Origin: Mactromeris polynyma
Taxonomy: Eukaryota > Mollusca > Bivalvia > Venerida > Mactridae
Direction: 5' to 3'
DNA: 64,000 bases
Assembly: GCA_032209605.1 (NCBI GenBank)
Contig: JASFXZ010000005.1
Coordinates: 20,698,860-20,762,859, forward strand
Part shown: piece by piece, positions 49,131 to 61,571 of the stretch
Numbering within the stretch: the first letter of the stretch is position 1
Layout: every line of letters begins with the position of its first letter
Notes under the pieces: generated by a model
What the model was told of the DNA's origin: nothing
The model's input: the letters and a program-made list of their open reading frames with translations, nothing else
The model's database searches: none
Translations under genes and position numbers: made by a program

Positions 49131-51690
49131 ATGATTTATTGCTGAAAGTATTAATCACCTCTGCATGTATGGCTCCACAGTATCTTCAGAAAAACAGGAG
49201 ATAAAAAATGGACACTTTAAAAAATTCTACCATCCCTCGTTGGGTTTTTAAAAACCAATGTGTCTGAGAAGGAATACATCATTTGTTTGACCTTACTGTT
49301 GTGTTTGACTTGGTTCCCTGTATACAGATAATGTACCATAGGCTCAGATATACATCAATTATGTCTGCAGTCTGGTGTCTTTAAGCAATACTACCCCACT
49401 GTTATCTATGCCTCTGGTACATGTGCCGTCATTGTTGGTCATTAATTACTAGAAATATTACCTGATGTTTGCAGTTATCGTTACTAATTAGGTGATTAGA
49501 TGGGTGTTAATTGGTTTAACATCAACCCTATCTGTCGAGTAAGTCTGTTTATATGAGGATCACATTATAACAAAATCCACATGCAGATACGGGGTTCAAA
49601 TCATAAGGTGAAAGCAGAACTTGAAGTAGGTCTGCATGTAAATACAGAAGCAGATCTGCTTGTTTCACTGTCAGCCCCTGAAGTGTCAGATCTTCTGTGG
49701 AGAATATTGATTCATAATCTTTATTAAAGGCTAAACTATCGATGGAGCTTGTAATATTTGTATTAATAACTGTTTCCAATGGCCAGCGAAAGACTTAAAG
49801 AGTGGGAGTGATGTTTTAATTAGTGTGCCCCCCCACGCCCTCCCTGGAAAGTGCTGTCTAATCGCTCTTAACTGTTGATTAATTGTCTGCTTAATGAAGG
49901 TGTTTTTCTTAATATGCTGGTTTGACACAGTGTGCATAACCTAGTCACAGAAAGTTACACCTAAACATTAGCTGGTGGGAAGTAATATTTTATAATATAA
50001 TGCAAAATGCAAACATTGTTCATGATTTAAGTAATTATACATTGCTTATATGTTAACAAACAAATACAACAATTATAATAATGAGTTGCTCATAATCACC
50101 GGCAGTTACAACAATAATTAATACATTAATATGTGAGTTTATGTTCCGACATTAACCAAGTGTAGCATTATAATGCCATTATTTATCAAATGCTTTATTT
50201 TCATTCATGATGTTTTCTCAGAAAATAGAATGGGGAGGAGTTTTTACTTGCATTTTATGTCTCTCATTGCTCTTCAATTGTTGAGGTAATTTTTTGATGA
50301 AAAAAAGTAATTTTCTGCATAAATAAGAGAGTACAGGTTGGGACAATCATCTGGCAAACAATTCAGTTGTATGTTGCCTGGTAATATTATCATCGTTATT
50401 TGTTTCGTTTTACATTCCATTGCAATGGGGAGCATGATTGTAATCATTTTTGTAATGATATTGAAACTAGAGAAACAAGTACAAATCACTTTGAAACTGA
50501 GGAACAATCTGACCATCATCATGGTTTCCTGTTTATGTCAATAGATGAAATCCGGAATTCGCTAAAAATGGGTTTTTACCAGTGGTACAAACAAAATTTA
50601 ATTTTAGATCCATTGAAGTTCTGTCATACTGTTTTTGTTTTCATTGTGATTCCAGTATGATTTTGATGGCATAATGTTTTTTGTACTGCAGGATTAGAGG
50701 GGAAAACCCACATTTTTACTATTCCAGAGTGTGTCTATTACATGTTGTTACTACAGTAAATGGAATCATTGTCATGAACATTGTGATTGTAGGAATTTAT
50801 ATTGAGCTGACAGGGCTGACTACTTGCTGAGGAGCATGAATTCTTGTAGAACATATCTTGAGCCATGTTTCTGTCAGTTCTTGTTCTGTGTGTGTATTAA
50901 TATACATTGTTCTCTCAATTGTTGTGCATGCCTTGACAACATTGCACTATCTATCTGCTACAGGTAGAATCAATGTTCAAATTGCAGGCTAAATGACAAA
51001 CAGGCTGTCAAATGTGCCATATTATTTAACACAAATAATTTAAAAAAAATGTTTTCTTCATCAATTATTACATTTACAAATGTACCGAATAAGCAATCAT
51101 ATGGTTTTGTTGCATTTCTAGAAAAAGTAAATCTTGGACAATTAACAAATTATAAAGGGTCTACATTTGGGCAGATTAGTTCCTTTTTAGCAATTTATAA
51201 GTCTGCTTGTTTTTCGCAGTGCTGTAAAGCAAAGTATTTAATCACAGATATATTAATACAGGAGTACAGTTGGAATACAAGGCCAAATTTTGTCCGAATT
51301 AATCATTTTCTCAGACTAATCCTGCTGTTGTTATTTTTTCCAATATAGCATGTGGGTACATAAATCAGCTATGCCCAAAAGGGAGCCATAAAACCAGTCT
51401 GGAAATCTAACAGCCATAATAGATGCGTTTACTATGAGACAGACTGGTTTAGGTAAGGTTGTAGTGTCCTCAATAATTCAACTTACTGTAAGTTGAAACT
51501 GTCTTGGAAACCAGTAAAACACTGTAAAAAATTCACCTTAAGGGAGCCTAGCAGACATTTATTGGATTTCATTAGTAAGCGCTCACCTGAAGGCTCCTTA
51601 TTTATGTAAGCTTTCTGGTAGCATGTGGTCTTGTGTCAGTTGTTTGTTGTTATAAACATCTCATTGTGGACACCATTACAGCATTTTCAT
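49131..51690 (+). other. Intron 1 interval, no gene seen
   Basis: AT-rich. A minus-strand phrase near 50335-50385 resembles one near 17325-17365 (ACAATCATCTGGCAA / ACTATCATGTGGCAG, CAGTTGTATRTT). It may be a small old repeat. Confidence 0.35.
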
Positions 51691-51972
51691 TTTTCGGCAC
51701 AGCCTTACATAAACATGGTTTTGCAATTTGCATGTCAGTGTTGTGTAAACCAATTAAATCTTACGTTAACCACCAAGGCAATTTCTCTTTAACCGAAAAA
51801 CATTTGTAACCTTGAGGCGGATTGGTTAACCTTTCGATAAAGGGTATGTTACCTTTTCGAAATCCACTGACTTTCGGTGAATTTACCGAAATCCATTTTG
51901 GATCAATCGTAACATTCTGGCATTTTTTATTAATCGCACAACTGTTGAAGTCTAAAACTCCAAATTGCGCCA
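51691..51972. repeat. Dispersed repeat, copy 2 (pair with 9385-9674)
   Basis: Colinear with copy 1 over its whole length, ending at the shared CAAATTGCGCCA. A TIR element begins immediately to the right. Confidence 0.75.
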
Positions 51973-52231
51973 GGGGCTCATTCACAAAGACTGAAACTCA
52001 GACTTAGACTAAACATTTGCAGTTTAATTACCAGCATTTCATTTCCTCTGTATATATATGGATGAAATTTTATCTGATTTATACATGTAGTTCTGATTAT
52101 CCACTCTATACTTTTGCCAAGTATTATCAAAATTATGTCTCTTATAACAATGTGGGAACGAAAAGAACATTTAATATTTTAAAGTCTAAGTCTTAGTTTC
52201 TGTCTTATAATGTTTATGAATAAAGCCCAGT
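51973..52231. mobile_element. TIR element, possibly Harbinger-type MITE
   Basis: The left GGGGCTCATTCACAAAGACT / CAGACTTAGACT pairs with the inverted right arm (AGTCTAAGTCTTAGTTTCTG ... TTCATAAACA region, ending ATGAATAAAGCCC). CAG occurs at both outer edges, consistent with a CWG-type 3-bp duplication, but the exact boundary is uncertain by one base. The outline resembles the Harbinger element at 33.7 kb, although the sequences differ. Confidence 0.6.
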
Positions 52232-52286
52232 CAGAGCTTGAAGTACCCATTGTGAGCTATCTATACATGTATATGGAGTGTGGATT

Positions 52287-52450
52287 ATGTCTTCCAACAG
52301 TCTATTTTCACAGTATAGCTTCTCTATTTCTGAACCAATTTTAATCAAACTTGGACACAATGTTATGGGATTTGAGATCTTGGTTAAGTTTGATAGTGAG
52401 CGAAATCAACCATCAAAAATTACGGCTCTTGATTTATCCAAAAAATGATA
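52287..52450. mobile_element. Common dispersed repeat relic
   Basis: CTCTATTTCTGAACCAATTT followed by AATCAAACTTGGACACAATG. Wording of this type is frequent in molluscan intergenic and intronic repeats. A related phrase is at 60150-60290. Confidence 0.4.
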
Positions 52451-52617
52451 CATATGTATATAAATATATATAAGAGAGAGAGAAAAGGGCCATTTTGACA
52501 GTCTTGTTCAATTATTTCAACCAAACTTTCATAGTGTAGTGATATAACCAAACATGCGTGATTCCGTTATTTAACTGCTCTGATCCAATATTATTGTCCT
52601 AGTAAAGGCCTTTATAA

Positions 52618-52870
52618 GGGGGGCCTCTGTAGTTGAGTCATGGTTGGTGCATTCAAATCACATGCCCCTCACCGCTACAAGTTTGAATTCCACATAGGAT
52701 GTAAAATTGTATGTGAGAATACTATCCAGCTGCCTTTCAGAAGGTCAGTGATTTTATCCAGGGGTCTGAATGAATGTCTAATATTACCTTAGAAAGGGCG
52801 TCTGGGGTCTTGAAAAGTAACTCCTCTACCCTAACAACTGGAAAAGTCACTACATGACTGGATGGCTGTT
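52618..52870 (+). mobile_element. SINE-like relic
   Basis: GGGGCCTCTGTAGTTGAGTC and ACAAGTTTGAATTCCACA act as degenerate A and B boxes. The body following (about 52790-52870) includes GGGCGTCTGGGGTCTTGAA. Heavily decayed. Confidence 0.4.
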
Positions 52871-54715
52871 CAATGTGACTTACAGCCCCATTGCCAAAAA
52901 GACCTTGAAATTATATAAATGTTTTTATGTGGGATTACAACCTCTTCTGTAAGTGACGTTATTTCAAGAAAACGCAACATGTGATAACACTATTTGCAAG
53001 CAGGAAACAATATTTACTCCATATGTTCACTTCGTTTTCGTATTGCCATATGGGGCAAATATTGCTTACTGTCAGTACATGGTGACGTCACATGTGACGT
53101 TTTCTGGAAATGACGCCTCTTAAAGAAGAGGTTGGAAATCGTACAGCAGCGCTCATATATTGATAGCAGCACAGCCTTAAATGTTCTATTATAATATGCA
53201 TGCCTCTGAGTCCTTGAACTAGTCTGTGCACTTCTTGCATTACAAGGATTTTGACAACATATAATAACTTGTTGCAATTTCTGCAAACAATTCTTGTATA
53301 GATTTAATGGTGAATGACTTGTATTTCACGGTGAACTTGTACCAATGATTAACGTTCAATATCATAACATGACATGATGAGCCAGCCCGACTGCACCAAT
53401 TTGCTGTCAATGACATTGAAAAGTCTAGCATAACCAAAGGATCAAAATGAGTCATGTTATTAAAGAAGCAGTTATGATGCTGATTCTGTTATGAGAGGAA
53501 ATCAATTTCATGTTGTTTTTGTGCTGTCTTGCAGAATTGTGTTGTTATTGTTGAATTTCATCAATCAGTTAGCTTGCAGTTAACATATATCACTTCTGGG
53601 TAAACAGTTCAAGAAATCTGAGACTACGAAATTTGAGACTATACAGTACATTGAATTAATACGGTGATAAAAGGCCTTTTTCTATAGTTCCCACACTGCA
53701 GACTTTTTGACCCATAGACCTAAAGCCAAATATATGGGTTTTTTCAAAATCAGAAAAAAAAATCCCAGTCAACAGCACCTATGAAAAATCGTCTACTGGA
53801 GCGACCTGGTATATCTTGAAGGTCTTTGAATAACTCTGGCTATTATTGTCCCTAAAATGTGTCATAAATGTTTGCAGACATTTTGTGTGTCTTTCTGACA
53901 GTTGATATGTACATTAGAACGCTTGTTTATATAAAATTTAGATATGAAAAGCATGTTCTTTTAACTATGACAATTCCCATAATTGGAGTGATTGGCAAAT
54001 TTTAACACGCAAATTTTCCCAATTTTAATATCTAGGGTCTTTTTCCTAAATTGGACAGAAAATGGCCTGCCGATACCTCGAGACATTGTCAATTGTATTG
54101 TTGGCCAGGAGTTGTCATGCTAACTTTGGGCTGGGTTAACCGTTTGGTTAACGACTGTGAGTGTCATCAGGTCTTGGAGATAATTTATAGATATTTATAA
54201 TTATTCACTTTAATGCTCTGTTCTGTTATAGTTTGGTACTTTACAGACAGATAAATTGAGTAATTAAGATTTCCATCTATGGCATCCAAGAAAAGCAAGA
54301 AAAACTCATTCCATTGGGTGAACACCTTTTGTCATAGCCTTTGTCTTTTATGTAGTTATGAATTCTCACAGGACATATAAAACTGACAAGAATGTCAGGA
54401 ACATAAGTCTGGGACACCTGCTCACAGAAATTGTTCATGGCATTAAGTTGTGTAGGGCTGCAGAGTATCCCAAAGATATTGGTAATTCATTACAAAAATA
54501 TTAATTAATTATCTGCTACATGTAGTGGGATACTTAAACTCTGAAGCCATACTGGATATCTAGAACATCAGAATTTGAATGATCTGTTCTTATAAAAACA
54601 CTTGCTGCAGTAAAGGTAAATACATGGTAAAATATAACATATACAATGCTGTTGCATTTTGGGTCATCGAAAGGTAATATTGTTTAATTAGAGTGTTTAA
54701 CTAATGTAATTAGAG
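52871..54715 (+). other. Intron 1 interval, no gene seen
   Basis: AT-rich intronic DNA; the minus-strand frames at 53014-53455 have no recognisable family. Confidence 0.35.
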
Positions 54716-54776
54716 GGCTCAACGCAACACTGTCGTAAATCCTATGTATTTATATATGAGTTACGACAGTGTTGCG
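54716..54776. mobile_element. Small hairpin element, copy 2
   Basis: A perfect 16-bp inverted pair, CGCAACACTGTCGTAA (54723-54738) and TTACGACAGTGTTGCG (54761-54776), around a 22-bp loop, preceded by GGGCTCAA as in copy 1. Confidence 0.85.
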
Positions 54777-56894
54777 ATTTATTAACCCTCCGTATGTGCT
54801 ATGTAGGTCACTTTTACATGAAGAAATGCTACAGTAATAGTGAGTATGTACACCCAATGCACCTGCAATTGTCAGAAAACCACAGAAATATTCACAATCT
54901 GTGTGAAAATCTTGTACTGCATTTTTTGGAACAATATATTACTGACACCACTTAGAAAGCGTTACAATTGTGGATCATTTCTCACCACAAAACCACACCA
55001 GCAACAAGTGGTAATGCAATTGAACTACTTGCTTGTCTTCTGTTTGTGATATGTGGCTTGATTATGTCATTAATATGGAGAGGGGTGGCTTTAAAATAGT
55101 ACTGGAATTGTATGAACAGGTTTCCATTAGGCTATTATAGTGCTTGATTTAAGTGAACCTGGATATATGAAGTTATGAAGTTTGACCCATGTTAAGGCAT
55201 TTAACATTAGTGTGATGATGTAAGTACTTTTATCAGCTCAAGTGTGGGCTGATGTGATCCCTTTTGTTCCTTATAAGATGTCTGTCTGTCCATCTGTCGT
55301 CTTTAAAAAGTTTCTGTTTTTACACATCAGAGAGTTCAATCAAATTGAACTATCCGTTACGAAAAGTGTATTTATCTATTGGCATAAGGCAGTGGAAAAG
55401 ATCTGTAAAAGGCATGCTGGCTTAATTGCTTAAGAATCTGTTATGTTAATATTGCCTCTGTATTGGGTAGTTAAGTTGCCATATGACACCTTGTAAACAG
55501 GCCCTAAGAGGTCACATTTCTTGATCAATAATCATGAAATTGGATAAAGTGCAAATGTTCTAAAGGCCTGAGACAATTGCAATAATTAGTCTTAATTAGT
55601 TTTAATCGGTTTTATTTGCCACATCTGTTTTGTCATGTTAACCTGCTTACTCCATAACAATTATATTTGTTATGGTTTACAAACCCACTTTCCTCTCAGA
55701 AGCCGCACTCATTGCTCTCACCATTGCCTCAAAAGCAAATGAATTATATCAATGGGACTCAACTTTATATCCCCCCTTTCAGATGATGTGAAACATGCCT
55801 AAATAAGGCCCCTTGTTTAGTTTACACTTGTTTGATAAATGCACTGAATTTAGAAGTATCAGATTGGAACAGCTTCCTGTGATAAAATGGTTTCACAGTC
55901 TATTGAGACATTCCCGGGCACGTTAATGGTATCAAGTACAGCCAATGGCAAGACTTAAAATAAATTTGTACAATTATAAGGATAACATTGTCTCTTGGTG
56001 AATTGCATCAGAAGAAGCAAATCTTGTACATCTTGTTGAAGACACATTATTCAACCTTTAATTATGGTGACTATAACACATTACCTTACTTTTCTGTTTT
56101 GTGTTTCCACATACTTGGTGTTCAAAGACTTTTCCTAGTTGATTGTTCATCTGTTACAGCAAATTATCTGCCAGTGATGATCCTGTTGTAATTTGTAAAG
56201 TAAATTGCATACCCCACCTTTGTGCTCCTGTAACTATGTCAAAAAGTGCCTGACTGTTATGTTCATCAATCAGCCGCTGCCAACTAATTCCTGGTTACAG
56301 GAAACATTACACTACATACCGTAGTGTTGTTCTACCTGGAACTTCCATCATACATTTCAGCCAGTGTGTTGCGGATTTTATAATGTGTTGCTGCTCTTAG
56401 TTGTCGAATACAATTTGTCTCGGCTAGAACTACCACCATAAATTTCAGCCACCATGTTGCTGCAGTTATGTTTTATCTTTTGCAGTCTCTGATACATTTC
56501 TGTATGATAGACACTATTGTAACTGCCTCTTTTAGTTTTGTACCATAAACTCCAATCTGTTGGCAACCCCCCACCCCACCCCAATTTTGAGGGATAATAG
56601 GGAAACTAGCCTATCTGCACATTAATGAAGAAGCGGATAGCTTGTTTTGCCTTTGCCCCTTGATTTGCATATTACAGAATTGCTTCATTGAATATCAAAT
56701 CATTGACTGAACTATTATGTGACAGGGTCTCTGTGGGCAAGTTTTTTGTAGCCTTATAAATGTTTGTGAGAGTATTATAATGAATTACATGGTACTACAT
56801 TGATGTAATCTAGTCAGTGGTAGACATATAGGACTGAAGTGCAGTGATTAACTCAAGTACTTCCTCCTCGTACAAGTCCGGCACTTCGACAGTG
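54777..56894 (+). other. Intron 1 interval, no gene seen
   Basis: Short frames (54840, 55242, 55988) have no support. A CTGTCTGTCC patch lies at about 55280. No gene seen. Confidence 0.35.
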
Positions 56895-56955
56895 TGGGGC
56901 AAAACTGTTGTACTACATGTATGTAAGGAAGCACTTACAATAGTTTTGCAATGAA
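56895..56955. mobile_element. Small hairpin element, copy 3, decayed
   Basis: GGGGCAAAACTGTTGTACTA pairs loosely with inverted CTTACAATAGTTTTGCAATG. Resembles copies 1 and 2. Confidence 0.45.
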
Positions 56956-57249
56956 CCTTCAAGTCTTGTCTATCTCACCGTGTTTACTCTATGATACCAC
57001 AATACTGTACATTTCTGTATCAATAAACCAGTTCTGTATGAAACAACCTCTACAAAATTGAACATGCTATGTCTGCGAAAATTCAAAGGATTTGAATGGC
57101 AAAACCTCAAAAACTGTATACAGTGAATCTTATGGAATATTACTTGCTATTTGTTTATAGTTGAATGTTTCTGAACATGAGTATGAGGGAATTGATTCAG
57201 AAGTATTGTTTGTCGTTTTTATTTACTTGTAACTTACAACAACATGTTA

Positions 57250-57345
57250 GGAGCTCAGACTGGCACTTGTGGTTAATGTGGTTGAGAATCTGCCTTAGAT
57301 GCAGAATGTTGTAGGTTTGATACAAATCAGTAACTACAGGAGACC
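57250..57345 (+). mobile_element. tRNA-like SINE head, decayed
   Basis: GGCACTTGTGGTTAATGTGG and TTGTAGGTTTGATACAAATC form a weak A-box/B-box pair just upstream of the SUEL exon. Confidence 0.3.
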
Positions 57346-57737
57346 GTGAGTCACAAGTTATTTTCCTTCAAACCTTTTATAGTATCTGTATATGCTATAG
57401 AATGTGTGAAGGGGGGAGAACTCTAGAAGTGATAAAGGGAGAGAACTTGTGACTGTCTCCTGTTACTGTAACTATCTTGCTATATTATAATATATGTTCA
57501 ACATTATATGGATTTCATTGTGTTAGGACCAGTTGACTTGGTGTGTGGTTAATGTGTGCATGGCATAATCTTACAGTGTGTCAGGATTTTGTCTGCTACC
57601 AGTACTATGGCACCATCTCTGCCTGACTGAAACATTGTTGGAGTGACCAGTGAAACCCTTGTACTAAACTCATTTTACAGTTCATCATTGTTGAGTGGAG
57701 CTTACACATTTTATTTTAGTATACTTCTATATTTCAG

Positions 57738-58091
57738 GTGCACAAGCTATAAACAAACAGAACATTTATTCGAGTGGATGTAGTGAAGAAAGAATCAACC
57801 TAGTTTGTCCAGAAAATCATAAGATTGCCATCAAAAGACTGTTTTATGGAATTAAAAATGACGCCCGTTGCTCTGGGGGAGGACGCTACCATTCCGTCGA
57901 CTGTTGCCAGCCAACACATAGCGACTGCCTTGTCGTCGACGACCGAAAGTATCCTGTGCTCAACATGTTATGTTCTGGTCAGAGAGGTTGTGATATCGCT
58001 GCGACAAGTATTGAATCTGGACAGACTTGCTACGCTAAAGGTTATGGGAACATGACTGACTACATGTCAGTCATTCATGACTGTATTCCAG
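57738..58091 (+). CDS. Exon 2: SUEL-type (galactose/rhamnose-binding lectin-like) domain
   Basis: This is an open 354-nt exon between a pyrimidine-rich acceptor (ttctatatttcag) and a donor (CCAG/gtcagt). It is phase 1 at both ends, the usual arrangement for a shuffled extracellular module. With exon 1 it covers residues 21-139. It has ten cysteines (C35, C44, C65, C76, C77, C84, C99, C105, C118, C136). The order of motifs fits SUEL domains: an early C..E.....L.CP block (35-45), a FYG block (56-58) where the family often has YGR, a C-x-G-x-x-x-C block (99-105), and a late C...(M)TDYMSV...C block (118-136). There is an N-glycosylation sequon at N125-M-T. The open frame extends upstream of the acceptor only to a GTG, not an ATG, which supports splicing rather than a local start. 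SUEL domains usually bind galactose or rhamnose outside the cell. Ligand binding here is not shown, and divergence at the YGR position makes the sugar uncertain. Confidence 0.8.
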
Positions 58092-60441
58092 GTCAGTAAC
58101 ATCCTTATTTGAGAGTGAGAGAATCACATTATGTGTGTCCAACATAATATGTTCTTGTAGGGTTGTATTGAAGTGAAGCCTACACTATGTAAAAAATACT
58201 ACATGCACTTGTAGGGTTGTGGTTAAGTTTTATGCCATTATTCAACAGTTACATAATTAAGGCAGTCTGTTGTCCTAACCGTGGTTCCAGGGTTACCAAG
58301 TTTAAGCAAGCAGCTGACAACTTCACTTATACTTAAATGACTTTGGATGTATTATCTTCAGTCAAATTGTCGTGGAGAACAGTAACGCCTCACCCAGGGT
58401 TTGAACCTTAGACTCTAGTGTGACTGAGTTAAGCAGGCAGGCTGTTCATGTAAAGGATTGCTACTGCACATGTGATAAGTACACTGTGCGCTCATGAAAA
58501 CAAACATATCGTTAGTGTTCCCTTATTGTCACTGTGTTGTATTCATTGATCAAGCAAAATGTATACCATCACCATAGGTAACAATCACTTCTGCAGTGAT
58601 TCTATTGTTCTATAATCATGACAAATAAGTTTTTTGAAGTGTTATTATAAGCTGATTTAAACCTTGCAATGCAATGAAAACTATTGGTTTATTTTCCAAT
58701 CCTGAAACCATCCCTATCCGGAGTTTAAGTTATACTCTATGCACTATGTACAAATAACAAATATCAATGCTAAACCAGGTGGTGTTTTATGTATACGTCA
58801 CAGTTCACCTTGCTTGCATTACTATATTATATATACTACATTGTACTTTTCTTTACACAATGGTTCGCAAGTTATGAGTTATTTTATGTTAATGAAACCA
58901 AGATAAATTTTAATTTTATCAACACCTTAATATACCCATCAATGTGACTGGGTTTTTGTAGCTGTTATTCAGTTATATCAGTTTCAATTCTGAAATTATG
59001 TGTAGAATATTCCAAAAGTCTTTTCGAAAAAATATCTGATCAAAATCTATCCAGAAATGGCAATAGGAGTTCGACACTTCTTTTTTTCATTGACAAGAAC
59101 GAAATCAGATACCAAAATGCGAGTATGCTTCCATCAAGTGACAGTTATTTTTCCAAATCTTTAACCATATTTATTGCAACAATTCCCAATTCATGGACCA
59201 TGTAGCCAAAATAATTAGAAAAGCCATATATGATGTTACAATTTCCAGTTGATTTCCAGTAGTTCATGTTCTACATCTCATATCAGCCATAAATAACTTT
59301 CATGTAATTCATATCAAGGAATATGTATTTGATCTGGAAATTGCCCAGAAATTGGTCTCCATGGAAATAAATTGTATGGGCATAAACTACTGATGTTTCC
59401 AAAAAACTACGGACTCAATGAAAATTCAATGAATTGATATGCATAAATTTTGAATCTCTATTGAGCCAGGCTTATAAGATTTAAATGTATGTATGAGATA
59501 TGTCTGCGATGTCGTTGAACTCCTACTAGCAGAGACTACTGTTTGATCTGTTATACTGTTTCTAAAGGTCTGTGTACTCACCAGGGAACACTGAAGTATA
59601 ATATTTGGTGCCAATACTTGTCCTTAATAATTTGTAGATTGACAACCAGAATAATAATTGTGTTAACTATGAATAGGTCTTACTGACCAGATCAATGTGT
59701 CTGCCTGAAATATCTGATGTCCCATGTAGTCCTTCTTGGCCAAGTACCGGTAGTTACGGCATCCACCTTGGGACCGGGAGGCAGAAGGTTCAAATCCTGG
59801 TAGGGTTCGTTCTGATATAGCCAGTTGGCGAGCAGCCAGCTAGTTAATTGTTACCATGTGCCTACCTGCCTGCAGGTGTTTGGCATTAAAGGATGGGAAT
59901 CAGGAAGTAAATGTGCTCAGAAAGTACCGTAGGTGTCTCATAAGTCAGAAATGGCTGGCCCGTTAAGTAAGGGTGACAGTATAATAAAGAAATAGTTTTA
60001 GAGTCAATAAAACTGGCTCACCCATCTAATGTAGACCGTTTAAGGACAGAGTGTTTCATGTGCATATTTGAGGATCATTGGATGTCCCCTATCCATTTTT
60101 CAATCATCTATCATCCACAATTGGTTTGTATCACTCTAGCAACCATTCTCATTTCTCTAACAATCTCCATCAAACTTGAACTCTATATTTATGGACATGA
60201 CATCTGCGCTAAGGCCGATTAGCGACCAAATTGAATAATTAGGTCAAGAGTTATGGTCCTTGGGTTATCTGAAAATATCATATTTAACCATGTTTACTCT
60301 CTGCTCTGTATTGTTTAATTTGGTTTAGTTTGAATATTCTTGAACAAAGCTTCACATAAATCATCATGACACAACGTTCATGTTTTGACTGCTAAATGTT
60401 AAAACTGTATGATATAATGTTACAATCAATTCTACTTTCAG
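58092..60441 (+). other. Intron 2, with tRNA-like SINE traces
   Basis: This phase 1 intron lies between the SUEL exon and the CUB-like exon. It holds weak tRNA-promoter-like sequences (about 58385-58440 on the minus strand; about 59740-59810 on the plus strand, with a GGTTCAAATCC B-box). It also holds, near 60130-60290, wording typical of common molluscan dispersed repeats. No gene was seen in it. Confidence 0.4.
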
Positions 60442-60658
60442 ATGAAGACATTATCCCTCTCTGCTCAAACACACACAAACGAGGCAAGCGTCTATACTTG
60501 GCCAATGCCAACTATCCTCTCCCTCTGGCACCCGGCAAGCAGCAATGTCAATGCTTGATCAAGACCGGGAACCGTGTCGGTATAGATATTCATGCTTTAG
60601 ATGTGATCATTACAAGGACAGAGCATGGGAACCAGTGTTATCAGGATATAGAATTAAG
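60442..60658 (+). CDS. Exon 3: first half of a CUB-like domain
   Basis: The acceptor (tctactttcag) and donor (TTAAG/gtaggt) bound 217 nt that continue the frame in phase 1 and leave in phase 2. They encode residues 139-210. The segment begins with an acidic linker (DEDIIPLC) and then shows CUB-like hallmarks: an aromatic/NYP turn (NANYP at 160-164), a C-x-C pair (C174, C176), alternating hydrophobic strand residues (GIDIHALDVII), and a C-Y-x-D element (C204-D207) resembling the CUB C-x-x-D-x-L strand. It must join exon 4 to finish the fold. An ATG near 60396 lies in the upstream intron and is not needed. CUB domains usually mediate protein-protein contacts in extracellular or membrane proteins. 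The family call rests on motif order rather than strong identity, so this could be a lineage-specific CUB-like fold. Confidence 0.72.
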
Positions 60659-61009
60659 GTAGGTTTGATAACATAAATGAGAATTTGAGCTGCACCACGA
60701 CACAACCTGTAGAAGTAATGTTGATTATGACGTCGAATATTTCCCTATGGAAGTTTTGATGCTTTATGCTTAGCGCTTTGTCCGAAGATGTTTTGGAGGC
60801 TTACTGTGATTTATAGGATTAAATGAATGAGTAATGCATAATTATTTTTTCCATTTGAAGCACAGAATACTTTTTTAAGAATTATGTATATTCTGACATG
60901 ACGTCATCATTTTGTAGCCTACTTTTGCATCTTTATATTGTTGAAAATAATTTACATCATGTTAAATCACTGACTTTGTGAAGCTTATATAATGTGATGT
61001 TTATTGCAG

Positions 61010-61161
61010 GGATGATGATGGACATCGTAAAGAGATCACGTGTGGTCACCCTGGTCTGTATGCCTTCAGGAACATATATAACAGTGATGTACGATCTGTC
61101 ACATTAACATTAAACAACAGAGCACCTAAAGCACAAGGCTACATTTGGATACAAGCTAAAG
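61010..61161 (+). CDS. Exon 4: second half of the CUB-like domain
   Basis: This exon starts after ttattgcag, completes an Arg codon split 2+1 with exon 3, and ends AAAG/gtattc in phase 1. It is too short to stand out as an isolated open frame. The 152 nt encode residues 211-262. They include an acidic loop (DDDG at 212-215), the ITCG motif (C222-G223) typical of the third/fourth cysteine region of CUB domains, and strands such as SVTLTLNN and GYIWIQAK, which match the final F/L-x-F and G-F/Y-x strands of a CUB fold. It is the last exon common to both predicted transcript ends: the phase 1 donor can join the terminal exon at 61572 or the exon at 62542. Confidence 0.75.
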
Positions 61162-61571
61162 GTATTCTATTTTATATAATCTGTCACATGATCTGTCACA
61201 TGATGAAAGTTTGCCTTAGTGACTCCATTTACTAAAAGCAACCATGGGCACTTTTTCCTGGTAAAAGTCTGTACCCCAAGTTAAACAAGTGAGATGTGAA
61301 ATATCAGTTTGCCTGAATACACAAGAATTTTACATTACCTTTAAACGTTTTCTGATTATCTAGCATTGTTAGTTTGTCAACCATGTATTACTATGTGGTA
61401 ATTACAGCTCTTCATGTTTCTGACCTTCTACCAGAAGTATCTACCAGCTCCTTTGTTTGAAAGCAATCTATAAATAATTTGGTCCATTTTAGTTGACACT
61501 TATTTGTTTGCATCAATATTGAAACAATAAATTACAATTTACATGAATCATTGTCTGTGTTTGCCTCATAG

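Larger units (their letters stand above)
25670..57737 (+). other. Predicted first intron, about 32 kb
   Basis: GT at 25670 and AG at 57736-57737 join the signal-peptide exon to the SUEL exon in phase 1. Apart from the repeats and transposon remnants listed separately, no coding exon with matching phases was found inside. Stretches such as 31.2-33.1, 40.1-41.1, 41.4-47.7, 44.7-46.8 and 52.9-54.7 kb appear to be ordinary AT-rich intronic DNA with no gene seen. Confidence 0.5.

Noticed and set aside
57695..57737. Local translation start and signal peptide just before the SUEL exon
   Set aside because: The frame opens at GTG, not ATG, and is separated from the domain by a good 3' splice site; the phase-matched exon at 25609 is a better start.
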